Virus record (IMG/VR): IMGVR_UViG_3300044858_002116
Location: 1-32,267 of that record
Strand: one strand, 5' to 3'
DNA: 32,267 nucleotides
Origin: a virus
This document shows, piece after piece, positions 20,301 through 29,495 of this stretch. Below the pieces are notes generated by a model that was not told the DNA's origin, searched no databases, and saw nothing but the letters and a program-made list of their open reading frames with translations. Positions within the stretch are counted from its first letter, which is position 1. Each line of letters opens with the position of its first letter. The translations under genes and the position numbers were made by a program.

Positions 20301-22397
20301 GCTTAGGAACAGCATCCCTTTTCTTCGAACTACCTGGATCCTACCTACGTTATTGGCTGCCTTCCGGATCTGTCGGAACCCTTCCTCACCGTATTTGGAT
20401 ATGAGGGAATCTGAAACCTTAGGGTCCATTACCTTTGCCGTCACTGGTGCGATGGCTTCGTTAATCTGTGAGGCCCACTTGTTTGCCGATTCGAACCCTG
20501 CCATATCGATAAGAAGGAAGTCTCGTGCAACCATTCGTCGGGTGTCGGCTTCTGTTGCGCCCTTCGTTACAAGTCCCCCCCTGCGGACTAGCTCTCCTTG
20601 GTCATCAAAGTATTTACCAAAGATTTTTTCGAAAGCCTCGTCTGATGCGGATTGACGGACCGGTGTCCATGTGTCCCCGGCAGCGGCTGACATCGATCTG
20701 GTCCTTGCAAGGTACTCTGTCTTGAGGGCCTGCTTGTTAATAATTCTAGGTACCAGCTTATAGACCTGTCGGTCGATCTCTGCGATAACTTGTCGTGACA
20801 TTTCGTCTGGGCCTAGGTCTAGAAGTAGGTCGTGAACCCTTCGCTCTACGCCACCCTCCTGCCTTGAGATCTGCTTTAGCGCTGTGATAACGTACTCGCT
20901 CTCAACCATTTCTGTAAGAGCCTGAGTTGACACGTCGCTAGCACGTCCAGTGTTGGCGAGGTTGGCCCTGTCGTTAACGTTGGAAATAATCCTTATGCGG
21001 TCCTTGAGCTTAATTACTCCGTCAACATTGTCTGATATTCCTAGAACCGCGACCGTACCACCCTGCTCCCTGGCCATGACGATCATCTGACCTGCGATGT
21101 TGTCGATGTCCTTGTCGGCAACCTGGCCAAGATTTAGCTCTTTCACCGAGGACATGTAGGTGTTCACGGTAGAATCCGCAATGACCTTTGCCTTGGCCGA
21201 CTCAGGCCTGGCGATGAGCCTTCCGATTGCCATCACTGGGAAGTTTGATGCCCCACGGCCCATGAACTCGTGAACCAATGGACGAAGCTCTGGTGCTACA
21301 GTAGATGCGTGGATGTCCATGATTTCGTTTGCTCGGTATCCGCCTAGGGCTCTCATGATAGTATTCGTTGAAGCTGGGACAAGAGCACCAGCTACAGCCC
21401 TCAGGCCTTGCTTGCTTCGATTGCTAACCCCAACCATTCCACGGTACATACCGATTCCGAATCCATTGTTAATGGCGTTTACAACGTTATTAGCTGATTC
21501 CGCATCCTCGATTGTTTTAGTCAGGGCTACCACTTCGCTGCTTGCTGGGTTTGCGCCCTTTGAAATTAGCTCGTCGATCTTAGTCCTTGAGGTTCGGATA
21601 AGCTCTTCGTTCTGTGAACCTACCCGCAGTCGCTCAGTAAGATTCATACCGTAACCATCGGCCGGCATGCCAGTCTTCTTATCTATTCCCTTCTCAAGCC
21701 TAAGAAGAATTTTGTCTGCGGTGCCGAGGTCGTCCATTTTCCCAGCTGTCTCGAATGCCTTCTCTGCGCCTCGTACTGCAGATCGTCCCGCCTTGTAGGC
21801 AGCAACAGCGCCGACCACTCCCCCGATTGGTCCAGCTACTGCGGTTCCCCCAAGAAGTCCAGCTGCGGCGCTAAGGGGCTTGAGTGCACTTATCTTGCCC
21901 AGGGCTAGAGGGGTAAAGTTGAGCGGGTCAAGGAGTATCTGGAATGCTAGGTTTGCTTCCTTGCTGTTGGAGAAAGCGCGCTGCGAGTTAACCATGTAAT
22001 CCGCAACTTCGTCTGCGTTTCTACCTGATGCAATCATGTTTCGTATGTCGTCTGGTAGCCCTCCCTGGTCCAGCATCCTAAGCCTTGCAGCTGCCTGCTG
22101 CACAGCCCAGCTCGGTACGTTAAGAAGGTCAAGTCCTTTTCCTATTGCCCACCCAACCGGTGAGTCTGCAACCATTTTAAAGGCAGGCTCAACAATTGGT
22201 AGCTTGGTGGCGAACTGTGCACCACGGCTAACTACCTCTGTTACTGCTCCACCAAACTCCTTTGCCATCTTTTCAGCAGGGTTCAGGTTCATGTCCTGAG
22301 GCTTGCCGCCAATGTCAAGGGTTACGCCAAGGTCTTTACCCTTTAGCTTTTCTTCCTGCTCGGAAGGAGCGCCTGGATCTCTATAGATAAATGGCAT
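17316..22397 (-). CDS. Giant virion-associated protein, 1693 aa (candidate internal/ejection protein)
   Basis: This is the largest gene in the window. The protein is mostly alpha-helical and charged, has a Gly/Ala-rich hydrophobic segment at about 175-202 (LSAAAGLLGGTAVAGPIGG), a segment with RMYPQFRFKNNPLYW and a C-terminal segment HPFLGFYPYSYMFKKILPE (about 1526-1544). I see no protease, RNA polymerase (T7/N4 motifs), kinase or lytic transglycosylase signature. Its place between the 943-aa protein and scaffold, and its size, fit an internal or ejection protein carried in the head. A tape measure is a less likely alternative because no tube genes are present. It starts at ATG 22397 (TAATG overlap). 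Confidence 0.6.
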   Translation of the reverse strand: MPFIYRDPGAPSEQEEKLKGKDLGVTLDIGGKPQDMNLNPAEKMAKEFGGAVTEVVSRGAQFATKLPIVEPAFKMVADSPVGWAIGKGLDLLNVPSWAVQQAAARLRMLDQGGLPDDIRNMIASGRNADEVADYMVNSQRAFSNSKEANLAFQILLDPLNFTPLALGKISALKPLSAAAGLLGGTAVAGPIGGVVGAVAAYKAGRSAVRGAEKAFETAGKMDDLGTADKILLRLEKGIDKKTGMPADGYGMNLTERLRVGSQNEELIRTSRTKIDELISKGANPASSEVVALTKTIEDAESANNVVNAINNGFGIGMYRGMVGVSNRSKQGLRAVAGALVPASTNTIMRALGGYRANEIMDIHASTVAPELRPLVHEFMGRGASNFPVMAIGRLIARPESAKAKVIADSTVNTYMSSVKELNLGQVADKDIDNIAGQMIVMAREQGGTVAVLGISDNVDGVIKLKDRIRIISNVNDRANLANTGRASDVSTQALTEMVESEYVITALKQISRQEGGVERRVHDLLLDLGPDEMSRQVIAEIDRQVYKLVPRIINKQALKTEYLARTRSMSAAAGDTWTPVRQSASDEAFEKIFGKYFDDQGELVRRGGLVTKGATEADTRRMVARDFLLIDMAGFESANKWASQINEAIAPVTAKVMDPKVSDSLISKYGEEGFRQIRKAANNVGRIQVVRRKGMLFLSSARTMKSLYEAIQKIEGGGRDSFLPTAEARYAAGQPLVKEYIGSASDVAAIRSKIKNELMPDAKARGDSYSVDALNDVLEEMKKAENLLDVKKAWSRATLDMSEELGSTFSYAENPERIFRFVNDAIENGFAINPLGPEDMQDLARIVASQGMDPSILSVMNDTRYTIARAPKQNYHRVLKIIENPNIDGQTKALIMQSQVRPFIDMTSPYLKDVQYSTRYTASRLQHIIGSVFSPIGNSAVTSNIKNRMASYLARGGVSSAHVDRVMDEIVKEAIAQGVSARGLNRETMDLLFEKAFNLQEGFGGYDRFKDSWKASTASGGGEFKAVDAMMYSFQGDSRVVGYSQYASGAAKRWLPSIANITDRMYPQFRFKNNPLYWVQEFFESSTLNQARGVDREVISAITKDGQVLRATAGEIRDLANVAPQTHALIDNVNFLTVFRERALERALTGNWQVGEATGIIDAVKRKLSSAKAGAGRVFKAEAGDVLVERKDAAKDALAMDIASKQFAQELQKNDPSLYNSLVSLYGTSDSRTLFVRYADYRRRLFNQERVLSDIDAARPAGIGFNAIPDRTGQVYADVRYSIFGGKSSAGDEVAPSLVRREYLTRPKQAGDNLDVAYQRMSDSNYDMSMVDEEFAQLKAQLGLADDEIRRSGTVSALRTTKFNEAYDKLDQSLRKVQEIRNDADLRRLSAEIMIQDTAFAVGGEITYEGSRIAEALALGGGYGGDIATVSSTLQRIVRDAKAAVGSGNAQDLTAEIRRLSRQAISDDVKLLEALDSANYTLMTKHGVEEELFKAYRYVYEKALKQANRTTYFNPERSLFERSINHPFLGFYPYSYMFKKILPEMIEFLFKKPFGTYAPGAGYQSYIHVRDYVEHQIETDYTLRNNLENMDEVAFMVTQLFPGVPWDITAVPPAYLRNVARSLAGADKDYGIGDFVGRDILGSLVRFGPLATGENLAGAADQIVTQISGGNNPEPISQRATGEIDFEKYGGNR

Positions 22398-25228
22398 TAG
22401 CTCTGGACTCTCGCTCGTTGACCATAGCCAGTCCCTGCGATGCCCTGTGTCGCGGTGGCTGTCCCGGTAACCGCAGCCGCTGTAGGCCTAACGGTTACTG
22501 TCCTAGGGGTTACAGTCTTGATCGTTGCCGCCGTAAGCTTTCCACCCGCGCCGATTGGCTTGATCTCAGGAAGCTCTCGCTGCCTAATAGGATCAGGCTT
22601 CTTCTGGGCCATCTCTGGCTTGTTGCGGAATGCGCTTGCCAGGAATGGGCTTACACCAGTGTCTGCTTGCGTTCTAAGGTACGGAGACTCTGGGGCAGAG
22701 GTGTCCTTTGATGGTGGAGTATAAGCTCCGTACACGGACGTCCCTGTCACCACATTCTTATTAGTATCCGGCCTTGCCTGTGCTGGGCGTATGTCTGAGA
22801 AGTTCCTTTGGATGTTTGCCAAAACCTCTGGGTTCTGAAGCATCATCTGACGAATGGTTGTCTGGGACAATATCCCAGCCGTGTCTCCGACCACAAGCTT
22901 GATACCTGCCTCTTGGATGTCTTCCATGTCAAACGCTTCCTTGCCCTTGTTGCCAGCAATCCTTGTTGCCTCAGCCACGATGGAGTTCCTGTCTGTGAAC
23001 GCAGACTGAAGGGTTGACTTAACCATAGAGTCAGATCCTACAATTCCGTAGAACCTGTAGTTATCCACGCTCTTTGATGCAGCCCCTGAAACAATCAACT
23101 TACCAAAGTTGTCGCTGGTTGGGTCTGTGTTTGTTTGCCTGAAGATAGAGAATGACGAGTTCGGGTTAAACATATTGAGCCAAGCACCGCTAGAGTTAGC
23201 GGTTTTCCCTGGGTCTGTGAAGGATACCTTTACAGAAGTAGCTGCGTCCCCTGGACTTGTTAGTCCAAGTGAGTCTAGCTCTACGCCTCTCTCCCGTGAG
23301 TACTGCTCGAACTGGTCGAACGGGATTTGGAACGTCCTTGTCCTTGTCCCGGTTCCGTCGTCCATTGTCCCCTGAACTGTGACCATTGCGTCGGTCTGGC
23401 CTACGTTGTCCAGAGACCCCAGGTTTCCAGGGAGCCTGTAAACCCTTACCTGTAACCCTCCGAATATTCCTCGGTCTGCTGCGGTACCCTGGTCGCCCTG
23501 CGTAACCTCTAATGGCTTAACGTAAGTAATCGACTGCTTGCCGTTTATAGTGTTTACGGATGGCATGATCTCCGGAGTTATCCCTGCTGGGTTTCTGTCT
23601 CCCCAGTCGCTAACCTTGACCGCACCGTTCGGTTCTGCTATAATAATGGACCCAGCCTTTACCGCAGCCTTGCCCCATGCCATGTCGATAAGGGCTCCTA
23701 TCGCTGCAGAAGGTCGCAGTGTGGCCGAAGGGCTGTACTGCTGCTCCATCAAAGTATTCATTCTTCCTATGGCATCATTGTAGTCTCTCTGGTTTAGCTT
23801 CGCGTCAGTGAAGCCATCTTCGAACTCTGTCAGCTCAACGTATCCGCTACCGTCTTGGTCGAAATCCTGGAATATTGGGTCCAGGAGTTCTAGGGATATT
23901 CTCTTTTGTCCTAGGTCGGAAAGCCAGCTGTAATCTTCGGCTCCTGGTATGTCCTTAAGTTCTTGGCCTAGCTTGTTTAGCTCTGCCTCTACAGCATCTG
24001 GGTGTCCACCGATAAATGTCCTAACCCCTGAGTCGTCGGTTTGGAACACCGCTCCGGCGCCCTTCAGGCCCGTCTCCAGTTGCTCCATGACGTTAGATCC
24101 CCTGCCAGCGTTGAACTCAATACCGCTAGCTTTTACAAAGATGTTCCCATTAGCTACGAGGCCTTGGACTTTTCCACGTAGAAGCTTGGCGTTTGAGTCA
24201 CCTGCTGCTCCAAACCCTGCACTAAGAATTCCGTTGAGAGACGTGTTCATCTCTGACACCGCGCTTCCAAACAGGGTTTCCATCCCATCCCCAGCCGCAC
24301 CAAGAACGGCCTCATACCCGCCAGGGATATCTCCGCTCTTTTGGAGAGCGAGCTGCTTGATCGCTGAGTAGTAGGGTGTGTTCGCATCTTCGCCTGAAAG
24401 GCTAGCGAATATGTTATTGAGTGTGTCGTTGAAGATACCGTCCCCGTTCGCAACGTAGTTGTCGATGATCGCCTTCGCGGCCTTGTCGACCTTTCCCACA
24501 GAGTTGTCAATCTGCTTCTCGTATCCTTCAAGGGCCCGGTTCTGTCCGTCCACCTTGGCGTTCTTTACAGCCTGTGCATGGGCCTTCTCGATAGATAGGT
24601 ATGCGTCGCTGCTCTTGGTAAGCCCTGACTCAAGCGCTGATTCCATTTGGCCCTTAAGCCACTTGGCGTATGAGCCGTAGCTAATCTCCTCGCGGTCTAG
24701 CGCCGAAGACTTACCGTCGTTCTCAACGTTGAACCCAGCCACGAATACAGCTCCCTTGAGCTTGTCTGCCTGAACTGTGTTTCCGTCCGAAAGCATGTCT
24801 TGGATCTCTTCGTCTGCCCAGTTGCGTACGTCAACAAGCTCAACCTCGGCGATCCCCTTGTTGGCAAAGTTAGACCCAAGAAGTCCGAAATCAATCTTCC
24901 TTCCCTTGGTCATCGCGTCGATAACCAGGTCTTGGATGTCTGTCCGGGACTCCTCCTCAAAGGTCTGGAGCTTAGACAGGATTGTCTGATACTCCGTAGA
25001 ACCCGATGGGAAGCCAGATAGCATTGACCTGTAGTAATCTATCACGTACTCTGAGTCAACGTTTTGTCCGTTAAACTGTGTGACATAAGTACCGGCTTTC
25101 ATGTTTGCCCGGTAGGCTTCCTCAATCAGTCGGAGCTCCTTGTCCATCTGCTCCTTCTGGATCTGATACACAAGCATGGTCAGGTTCTGGGTTGTACCAG
25201 CCCTACCGAATCGTCCTCGTCGTGCCAT
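22397..25228 (-). CDS. Large virion-associated protein with EF-hand, 943 aa
   Basis: The 943-residue protein begins with a basic stretch (MARRGRFGRA), is helical for about 450 residues, and then has a canonical 12-residue EF-hand loop D457-Q-D-G-S-G-Y-V-E-L-T-E468, flanked by helix-forming sequence (23825-23860 on the minus strand). The C-terminus is low complexity, rich in Pro, Thr and Ala (after about 850). Position between portal and giant protein suggests a structural or internal virion role. A calcium-binding loop could regulate assembly or ejection. No enzyme motif is seen. The start overlaps the portal stop (TAATG). Confidence 0.6.
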   Translation of the reverse strand: MARRGRFGRAGTTQNLTMLVYQIQKEQMDKELRLIEEAYRANMKAGTYVTQFNGQNVDSEYVIDYYRSMLSGFPSGSTEYQTILSKLQTFEEESRTDIQDLVIDAMTKGRKIDFGLLGSNFANKGIAEVELVDVRNWADEEIQDMLSDGNTVQADKLKGAVFVAGFNVENDGKSSALDREEISYGSYAKWLKGQMESALESGLTKSSDAYLSIEKAHAQAVKNAKVDGQNRALEGYEKQIDNSVGKVDKAAKAIIDNYVANGDGIFNDTLNNIFASLSGEDANTPYYSAIKQLALQKSGDIPGGYEAVLGAAGDGMETLFGSAVSEMNTSLNGILSAGFGAAGDSNAKLLRGKVQGLVANGNIFVKASGIEFNAGRGSNVMEQLETGLKGAGAVFQTDDSGVRTFIGGHPDAVEAELNKLGQELKDIPGAEDYSWLSDLGQKRISLELLDPIFQDFDQDGSGYVELTEFEDGFTDAKLNQRDYNDAIGRMNTLMEQQYSPSATLRPSAAIGALIDMAWGKAAVKAGSIIIAEPNGAVKVSDWGDRNPAGITPEIMPSVNTINGKQSITYVKPLEVTQGDQGTAADRGIFGGLQVRVYRLPGNLGSLDNVGQTDAMVTVQGTMDDGTGTRTRTFQIPFDQFEQYSRERGVELDSLGLTSPGDAATSVKVSFTDPGKTANSSGAWLNMFNPNSSFSIFRQTNTDPTSDNFGKLIVSGAASKSVDNYRFYGIVGSDSMVKSTLQSAFTDRNSIVAEATRIAGNKGKEAFDMEDIQEAGIKLVVGDTAGILSQTTIRQMMLQNPEVLANIQRNFSDIRPAQARPDTNKNVVTGTSVYGAYTPPSKDTSAPESPYLRTQADTGVSPFLASAFRNKPEMAQKKPDPIRQRELPEIKPIGAGGKLTAATIKTVTPRTVTVRPTAAAVTGTATATQGIAGTGYGQRARVQS

Positions 25229-27486
25229 TATTCATTACCTCCAAGGAGCGCTGCCAGTTCGGCTGCCCCGGGCTGTGCGTTTTCTGGTAGTGCCTCAGGT
25301 GGCGGGTTGCCCTGCTCGCTAGGAGAGTTGAGCATCTCGCTTCCTGGGGCAGGCGGGTTCAGGCTTGCCATAGCCTCAAGGGCGCTGGCTCGTCCTGCCT
25401 CCGACTGCTGCATGGCCTGTTGAGGGGCCTGTTGCTGCATTTGGTTAAACATCTGGATCAGTGTGGCCATCGTCTGTACTGCAGCAGGGTTGAGAGTTGC
25501 GTCTGTCTGCTCGTCTCGGATCAGGTCCTTCTCTCCCTCTGGGTCGGTTACACCCATTCGGTCCATGGCACGCTCAGAGCTCCAAAGCCTGTTTTGTACC
25601 ATGTTGATAGCTGTCTGTGCAAGCTCGATTGTGTCACGTGGTGTGAGCTCAGGCGGGGTAATCGCAATCGAGTACTCACCGTCAAGGATATTGGACACTG
25701 CCTTATCCTTGATTTCCCACATTCGTGCACACACTTCCCATACGTCCTGGATCCACGCGTAGAGGATCTTTCGCTTCGGAGAAATCCGTGCCTCGTAGTT
25801 TGCCATGAGCTGCGCAATTGCCCGGCTAGATCCGAGCACGCTCGACGGGGCGAGCCCGAGAAGCAAGTCGTTAAGCCCTGACACCACTGCCAGCTCTCGG
25901 TCGATTCGCTTGTTATAGTCTTCGACCTGGAACTGAGGGATGAACGGGTTGATGGATTCAATGCGGTTTCCTGCCCCAGGGGTAGCGACCTGGTTTGGCT
26001 TCGGGATAGCGTTGGCAGGAACCTCATCCGGAGCTTCAGCGCCAACCAGCTGCCACATCTGTCCTCCGACAACAGAGTGGATCATTTGTGCTTGGGCGGT
26101 TATCTTCTCGTCCTTTTCTCGGAGCAACTGCTCAATGTCATAGAGCTCTGGCTTTCCGTAAGGGCTGCCAGGGATCATGCTGTTCCGGAGCATGATGTAA
26201 GGAATAACTCCTTCGAGCTCAGGATGTTCAGTTTTCTTAACAATTGTGTTGCCGACGATGATGACGTTGCAGACCAGCGGTGGCTTGCCAGGAGTTGTCG
26301 GGTGCTTGTACCAGTAGTCCATGACCTCGATCTTCATCTGGTCGTACGCCGTCTGGTACCGTACCGGATCTCGGTGGTAGCTGTTCAGGTAGATGCTGGC
26401 AATAGGGTCGTCGTGCGTGCTGGCCGACGTGTATGGGAACCACTGCTCGCCATCACGTACCGGGATTACGTTGATGCCGTAGTCTTCCATCGCAGCCTGA
26501 GGCGATAGCCCGTAGCTGTAGATTGCCCAGTCTACTCGTGTATAGTCAGAGGTTCCGTACCCAAGGTACAGGTTTTCCGGCGTGTCCACGATCTGGACGC
26601 GTGGCATCTTCTTGATTGGGTCCCAATATACCTTGCCAGCCGTCGTACCGTATAGGGACTTTAGGAGAGCGGCCTCTTCGAGGCGCAGGTCCATGTCGTT
26701 AGCATCCCACCATGCGTAGAAGAGACGCTCGCGGCGTGAGGCCTGGTCTCTCTCTTCGGTGGTTGGGCCAGTTGGCACATAGTTAACCACAGGTGTGACT
26801 GCCTGCAGAGATGCAGGGATCTGAACGTACGACGCGTGCACGTTGACCGATACGTGAGATCTACCTGACAGACGTGCGCTCGGGTCCTCAGCCCAGTGGT
26901 CAGCACCACCTAGTGTGAATGTCTGAGGGTGGAAGTAGTGATCGTATCGTCGGTACAGAGCCCGCATTCGGTTCTGCTCTGGCTCAACCAGCTGCTTCTT
27001 GTTCATGGCCTCGGCCATTACGTTGTAGTATTCGTTCTCTTCAGCAACCTCTCCGACAGCATTCAAACGCTGCTTCTCCATGCTGAGAGCCCTGCGCTGC
27101 AAAGCGTTAAGAGAAGGCATCTTCTCGTTAGGCATGTTGATCTTGGTGGATCGTACTCGCCCACCCGAGACGATCATGTTGGAGACAGTCTTAATCCCCT
27201 TGCCGGCTGGCTTGGCGGAACGGTTCTTAACCGCGCTAGGAACAGGCTGTCGCTTACCTCGTCGGGTAGTCGACGCCGCCTCGAGCGAAGCCTTTACGGG
27301 CTTTCCAGTAGACTTAATGTTTGTCTGCTCAGCGCCACGTATGTCCCTGCGGGCACGAGCCATAGCGTCCTTGATACCAGCAATTATGTCTGGTGTCACT
27401 ACACTAGGATCGGTCGTGATCATTGATGGAACTTCCTTGCCGTTTACAAACGAGCCAGAAAGCTTCTTTAGCTTGTCCTTAGGCAT
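25228..27486 (-). CDS. Portal protein
   Basis: The 752-residue protein lies directly after the large terminase. Its sequence has a central portal-like region (about 250-560) with EERDQASRRERLFYAWWDA, YGTTAGKVYWDP and a helical LAPSSVLGSSRAIAQLMANYEARI stretch, followed by an alpha-helical C-terminus and a Gln/Pro-rich tail. It should form the dodecameric ring at the packaging vertex. The N-terminus is basic and extended (about 1-110). It starts inside the terminase stop by eight bases (ATGCCTAA). Confidence 0.85.
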   Translation of the reverse strand: MPKDKLKKLSGSFVNGKEVPSMITTDPSVVTPDIIAGIKDAMARARRDIRGAEQTNIKSTGKPVKASLEAASTTRRGKRQPVPSAVKNRSAKPAGKGIKTVSNMIVSGGRVRSTKINMPNEKMPSLNALQRRALSMEKQRLNAVGEVAEENEYYNVMAEAMNKKQLVEPEQNRMRALYRRYDHYFHPQTFTLGGADHWAEDPSARLSGRSHVSVNVHASYVQIPASLQAVTPVVNYVPTGPTTEERDQASRRERLFYAWWDANDMDLRLEEAALLKSLYGTTAGKVYWDPIKKMPRVQIVDTPENLYLGYGTSDYTRVDWAIYSYGLSPQAAMEDYGINVIPVRDGEQWFPYTSASTHDDPIASIYLNSYHRDPVRYQTAYDQMKIEVMDYWYKHPTTPGKPPLVCNVIIVGNTIVKKTEHPELEGVIPYIMLRNSMIPGSPYGKPELYDIEQLLREKDEKITAQAQMIHSVVGGQMWQLVGAEAPDEVPANAIPKPNQVATPGAGNRIESINPFIPQFQVEDYNKRIDRELAVVSGLNDLLLGLAPSSVLGSSRAIAQLMANYEARISPKRKILYAWIQDVWEVCARMWEIKDKAVSNILDGEYSIAITPPELTPRDTIELAQTAINMVQNRLWSSERAMDRMGVTDPEGEKDLIRDEQTDATLNPAAVQTMATLIQMFNQMQQQAPQQAMQQSEAGRASALEAMASLNPPAPGSEMLNSPSEQGNPPPEALPENAQPGAAELAALLGGNE

Positions 27487-28981
27487 TCAATATCTCCCCA
27501 AAGTAGCTGAACACGGGCTTCTCGACCGGGTTCGATGGATTTCTGGTCGCGTGTCTTACAGCCAGTGCAAGCGCCATGACGGCGTCTGTCTCTAGCTTCT
27601 TATCGTCCAGCTTGTACCCAAGCAGCTGGCGTCGGACTTGCATCCATACGCCTTTGCGAGGGAGCTTCAGCTGGCCACGGTCAATCACCGCCTTTAGGTC
27701 ACCCAGCAGCTCGAGCTTCTTAGCTCGGGTTCCGCCAAAGTCATAGTCCCTAAGTGGCTTTATGATGCTGAACTCTTGTCGGAACAGCTTGCCGCCAAAC
27801 CCCGTGGAGTCCACGATGGTCGTGCAGTATGATCCTTCCTGGCCATATAGTAAGTGCCCCTCCCGCACCATATTTATTACCGCAGGTATAGTCTGCTTGC
27901 CGGTCTTGCGCTTGCATCGCACCCCTGCCAAAAACTCTCGCTCTGTGTAGTCAATCGTAATTGCCCACGTGGCGTCTGATGAGATGCCTGGGTCTACTCC
28001 CTGCGCGTAACGTCGCGTCTTGACTGGCTGAGTTTCTTCGTCGAGTTCTACGAATGAATTATCCACCATGTCTGAATTGAAGTAGGAGTCTCTTGACTCG
28101 ATAAAGAACCCGTCGATGTTTTGAGGAACCAAGTATTCTGCCTGCTGCCTCAGGATAGACTCAAAGGTGTCTGAGTTGAGTCCGTATCCTACATTGTCTC
28201 TGGTCGAAAGTCGGAAGCTAAAGAACTGTTCATCTCGGTTTGGGTTGGTTGGGTTTCCCAGTTCCCACAAGTCAGAGTAGTCGTTGATTCCTTCGGTCGG
28301 GGTACCGATGAAGTGCAGTTGTCCCCCGGTTGACAGGCGTCGAAGGTTTAGGACCTCCTGATAGATCATTAGCAAGTGGGGCTCGAAAGCTGCCTCGTCA
28401 AAGGAGATTCCATTCATGTCCTTGCCCAGCAGTGCCTTTGCCTTGTCCTGCGTTGTGCGGAAGTGGATGTTCGCACCACCGAAAACCGGGTGAACTCGTA
28501 CCCATAGGTACTCTCCACGGTACTTCTTGTCGAAGATGTAGACCGGTCCAATCTCCTTGGTGATGGGGCATCCACGTCCCTTCTGGGCCGGGTGGGATCC
28601 TTGGAATAGCATCGACAGTTCTCGGTGAACTAGCTCTGCTGTCTCCTGCTGAATGCCGATGTGGTACCACTCGTACGGCTCATTAGACCAGCGCTCAGCG
28701 TCTTCCTTGCTTCCCTGTACAGGGACTCGGAGTCCGAGCTTGTAGGTGGCTGAGTGGAGAATCCCCACTGCCATCCCTAGAGTTTTACCGGCTCGGTTTC
28801 CAGCAGAGCACACAGTTGTCAGGTACTTAGGTCGGTATCCTGATTCATCCCGTGCTGCAATCCCCTCAAGCCAGGCAAGCTGGCCTGGGTTCAACTCGAT
28901 GCCAAGCCAGCGAGAAGCAAAGAAGCCGATGTCGACTCTTCCCCTCGCCAGGTCCTTAGCGATCTCGTTGGTAAGGTTCAC
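27479..28981 (-). CDS. terL: Terminase large subunit
   Basis: The 500-residue protein has Walker A SAGNRAGKT (59-67), Walker B GISFDE (191-196) with the catalytic glutamate, the coupling region FIGTP near 224-228, and a nuclease domain with D330 (QGVDPG), D391 (VDSTG) and D466 (ETDAVMALALA). It would power DNA packaging through the portal and cut the concatemer. GTG 28981 overlaps the preceding stop (TAGTG). Its length fits the family. It is flanked by small basic proteins on one side and the portal on the other. Confidence 0.95.
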   Translation of the reverse strand: MNLTNEIAKDLARGRVDIGFFASRWLGIELNPGQLAWLEGIAARDESGYRPKYLTTVCSAGNRAGKTLGMAVGILHSATYKLGLRVPVQGSKEDAERWSNEPYEWYHIGIQQETAELVHRELSMLFQGSHPAQKGRGCPITKEIGPVYIFDKKYRGEYLWVRVHPVFGGANIHFRTTQDKAKALLGKDMNGISFDEAAFEPHLLMIYQEVLNLRRLSTGGQLHFIGTPTEGINDYSDLWELGNPTNPNRDEQFFSFRLSTRDNVGYGLNSDTFESILRQQAEYLVPQNIDGFFIESRDSYFNSDMVDNSFVELDEETQPVKTRRYAQGVDPGISSDATWAITIDYTEREFLAGVRCKRKTGKQTIPAVINMVREGHLLYGQEGSYCTTIVDSTGFGGKLFRQEFSIIKPLRDYDFGGTRAKKLELLGDLKAVIDRGQLKLPRKGVWMQVRRQLLGYKLDDKKLETDAVMALALAVRHATRNPSNPVEKPVFSYFGEILNA

Positions 28982-29193
28982 TACTTTACCTTACCTCGTG
29001 CAACGGACTTTCGGTTAGCTTCAAGCTGGTCCATCTGGTGCTGGAAGATTAGTGTGTTGTAGCTTCCAAGCTTACGGGACTTCCGTGCGCTAGTTCCAGC
29101 CTTCAAGCCTCTGGATCGGTCCATCCGCAGGAGAGCCGAGCTAGTCTTTGCTGAAGGTGCTGGTATGCCCTTGCTCTTCTTCTTGGTCTTCAT
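28981..29193 (-). CDS. Small basic protein (70 aa)
   Basis: The 70-residue protein is very rich in Lys, Arg and Ser (MKTKKKSKGIPAPSAKT; RKSRKLGSY), with predicted disorder except for a central helix-forming stretch around residues 48-62. It starts by overlapping the preceding stop (ATGA) and is the last gene before the large terminase. The strong positive charge suggests DNA or RNA binding. The function is unknown. Confidence 0.65.
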   Translation of the reverse strand: MKTKKKSKGIPAPSAKTSSALLRMDRSRGLKAGTSARKSRKLGSYNTLIFQHQMDQLEANRKSVARGKVK

Positions 29194-29495
29194 ACAGCCT
29201 TCTTTCGGTTTTTGTTTTTTGTGCTGATTGCTTTAGCCTTTGCCTTAGCGTCAGCCTTGCTGCTTGCCCCCCACGCCTGAAGCGAGAGTAGCAACCGCGT
29301 GGGCCGTCCCTTTGAGTCCCGCTCCGGCCCTGGCATGTTACCCATGCGAGCCAGGAACGAAGCCCTACGCGGATTGTCCCCTGACTTAACAGGGGCCTTG
29401 AGCGTGCCGCCTTTATAGCTGGCACGCCCCTTAGCATTTAGACCACCGGCTGGGTTCTTTCCCTCTTTTCGGGTCCAGGCAGCTGTCTTTGGCAT
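29190..29495 (-). CDS. DUF6321-like basic protein (101 aa)
   Basis: The 101-residue protein has AAWTRKEGKNPAGGLNAKG (5-23), then APVKSGDNPRRASFLARMG and RPTRLLLSLQAWGASSKADA. These segments match a widespread phage family that I know as DUF6321. It is highly basic, with no enzyme motif, and is found in other phages near packaging genes. ATG 29495 overlaps the preceding stop (TAATG). The role is unknown; DNA compaction or a structural role is an inference. Confidence 0.75.
   Translation of the reverse strand: MPKTAAWTRKEGKNPAGGLNAKGRASYKGGTLKAPVKSGDNPRRASFLARMGNMPGPERDSKGRPTRLLLSLQAWGASSKADAKAKAKAISTKNKNRKKAV

Noticed and set aside
17316-22397. N4-like virion RNA polymerase in the 1693-aa protein
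   Set aside because: The size and position invite comparison, but I could not find the T7/N4 polymerase catalytic motifs. Structure prediction would be needed to exclude a very distant form.
25420-25881. Plus-strand open frame of 153 codons in the portal gene
   Set aside because: It is a shadow of the portal gene on the opposite strand, with no conserved features.
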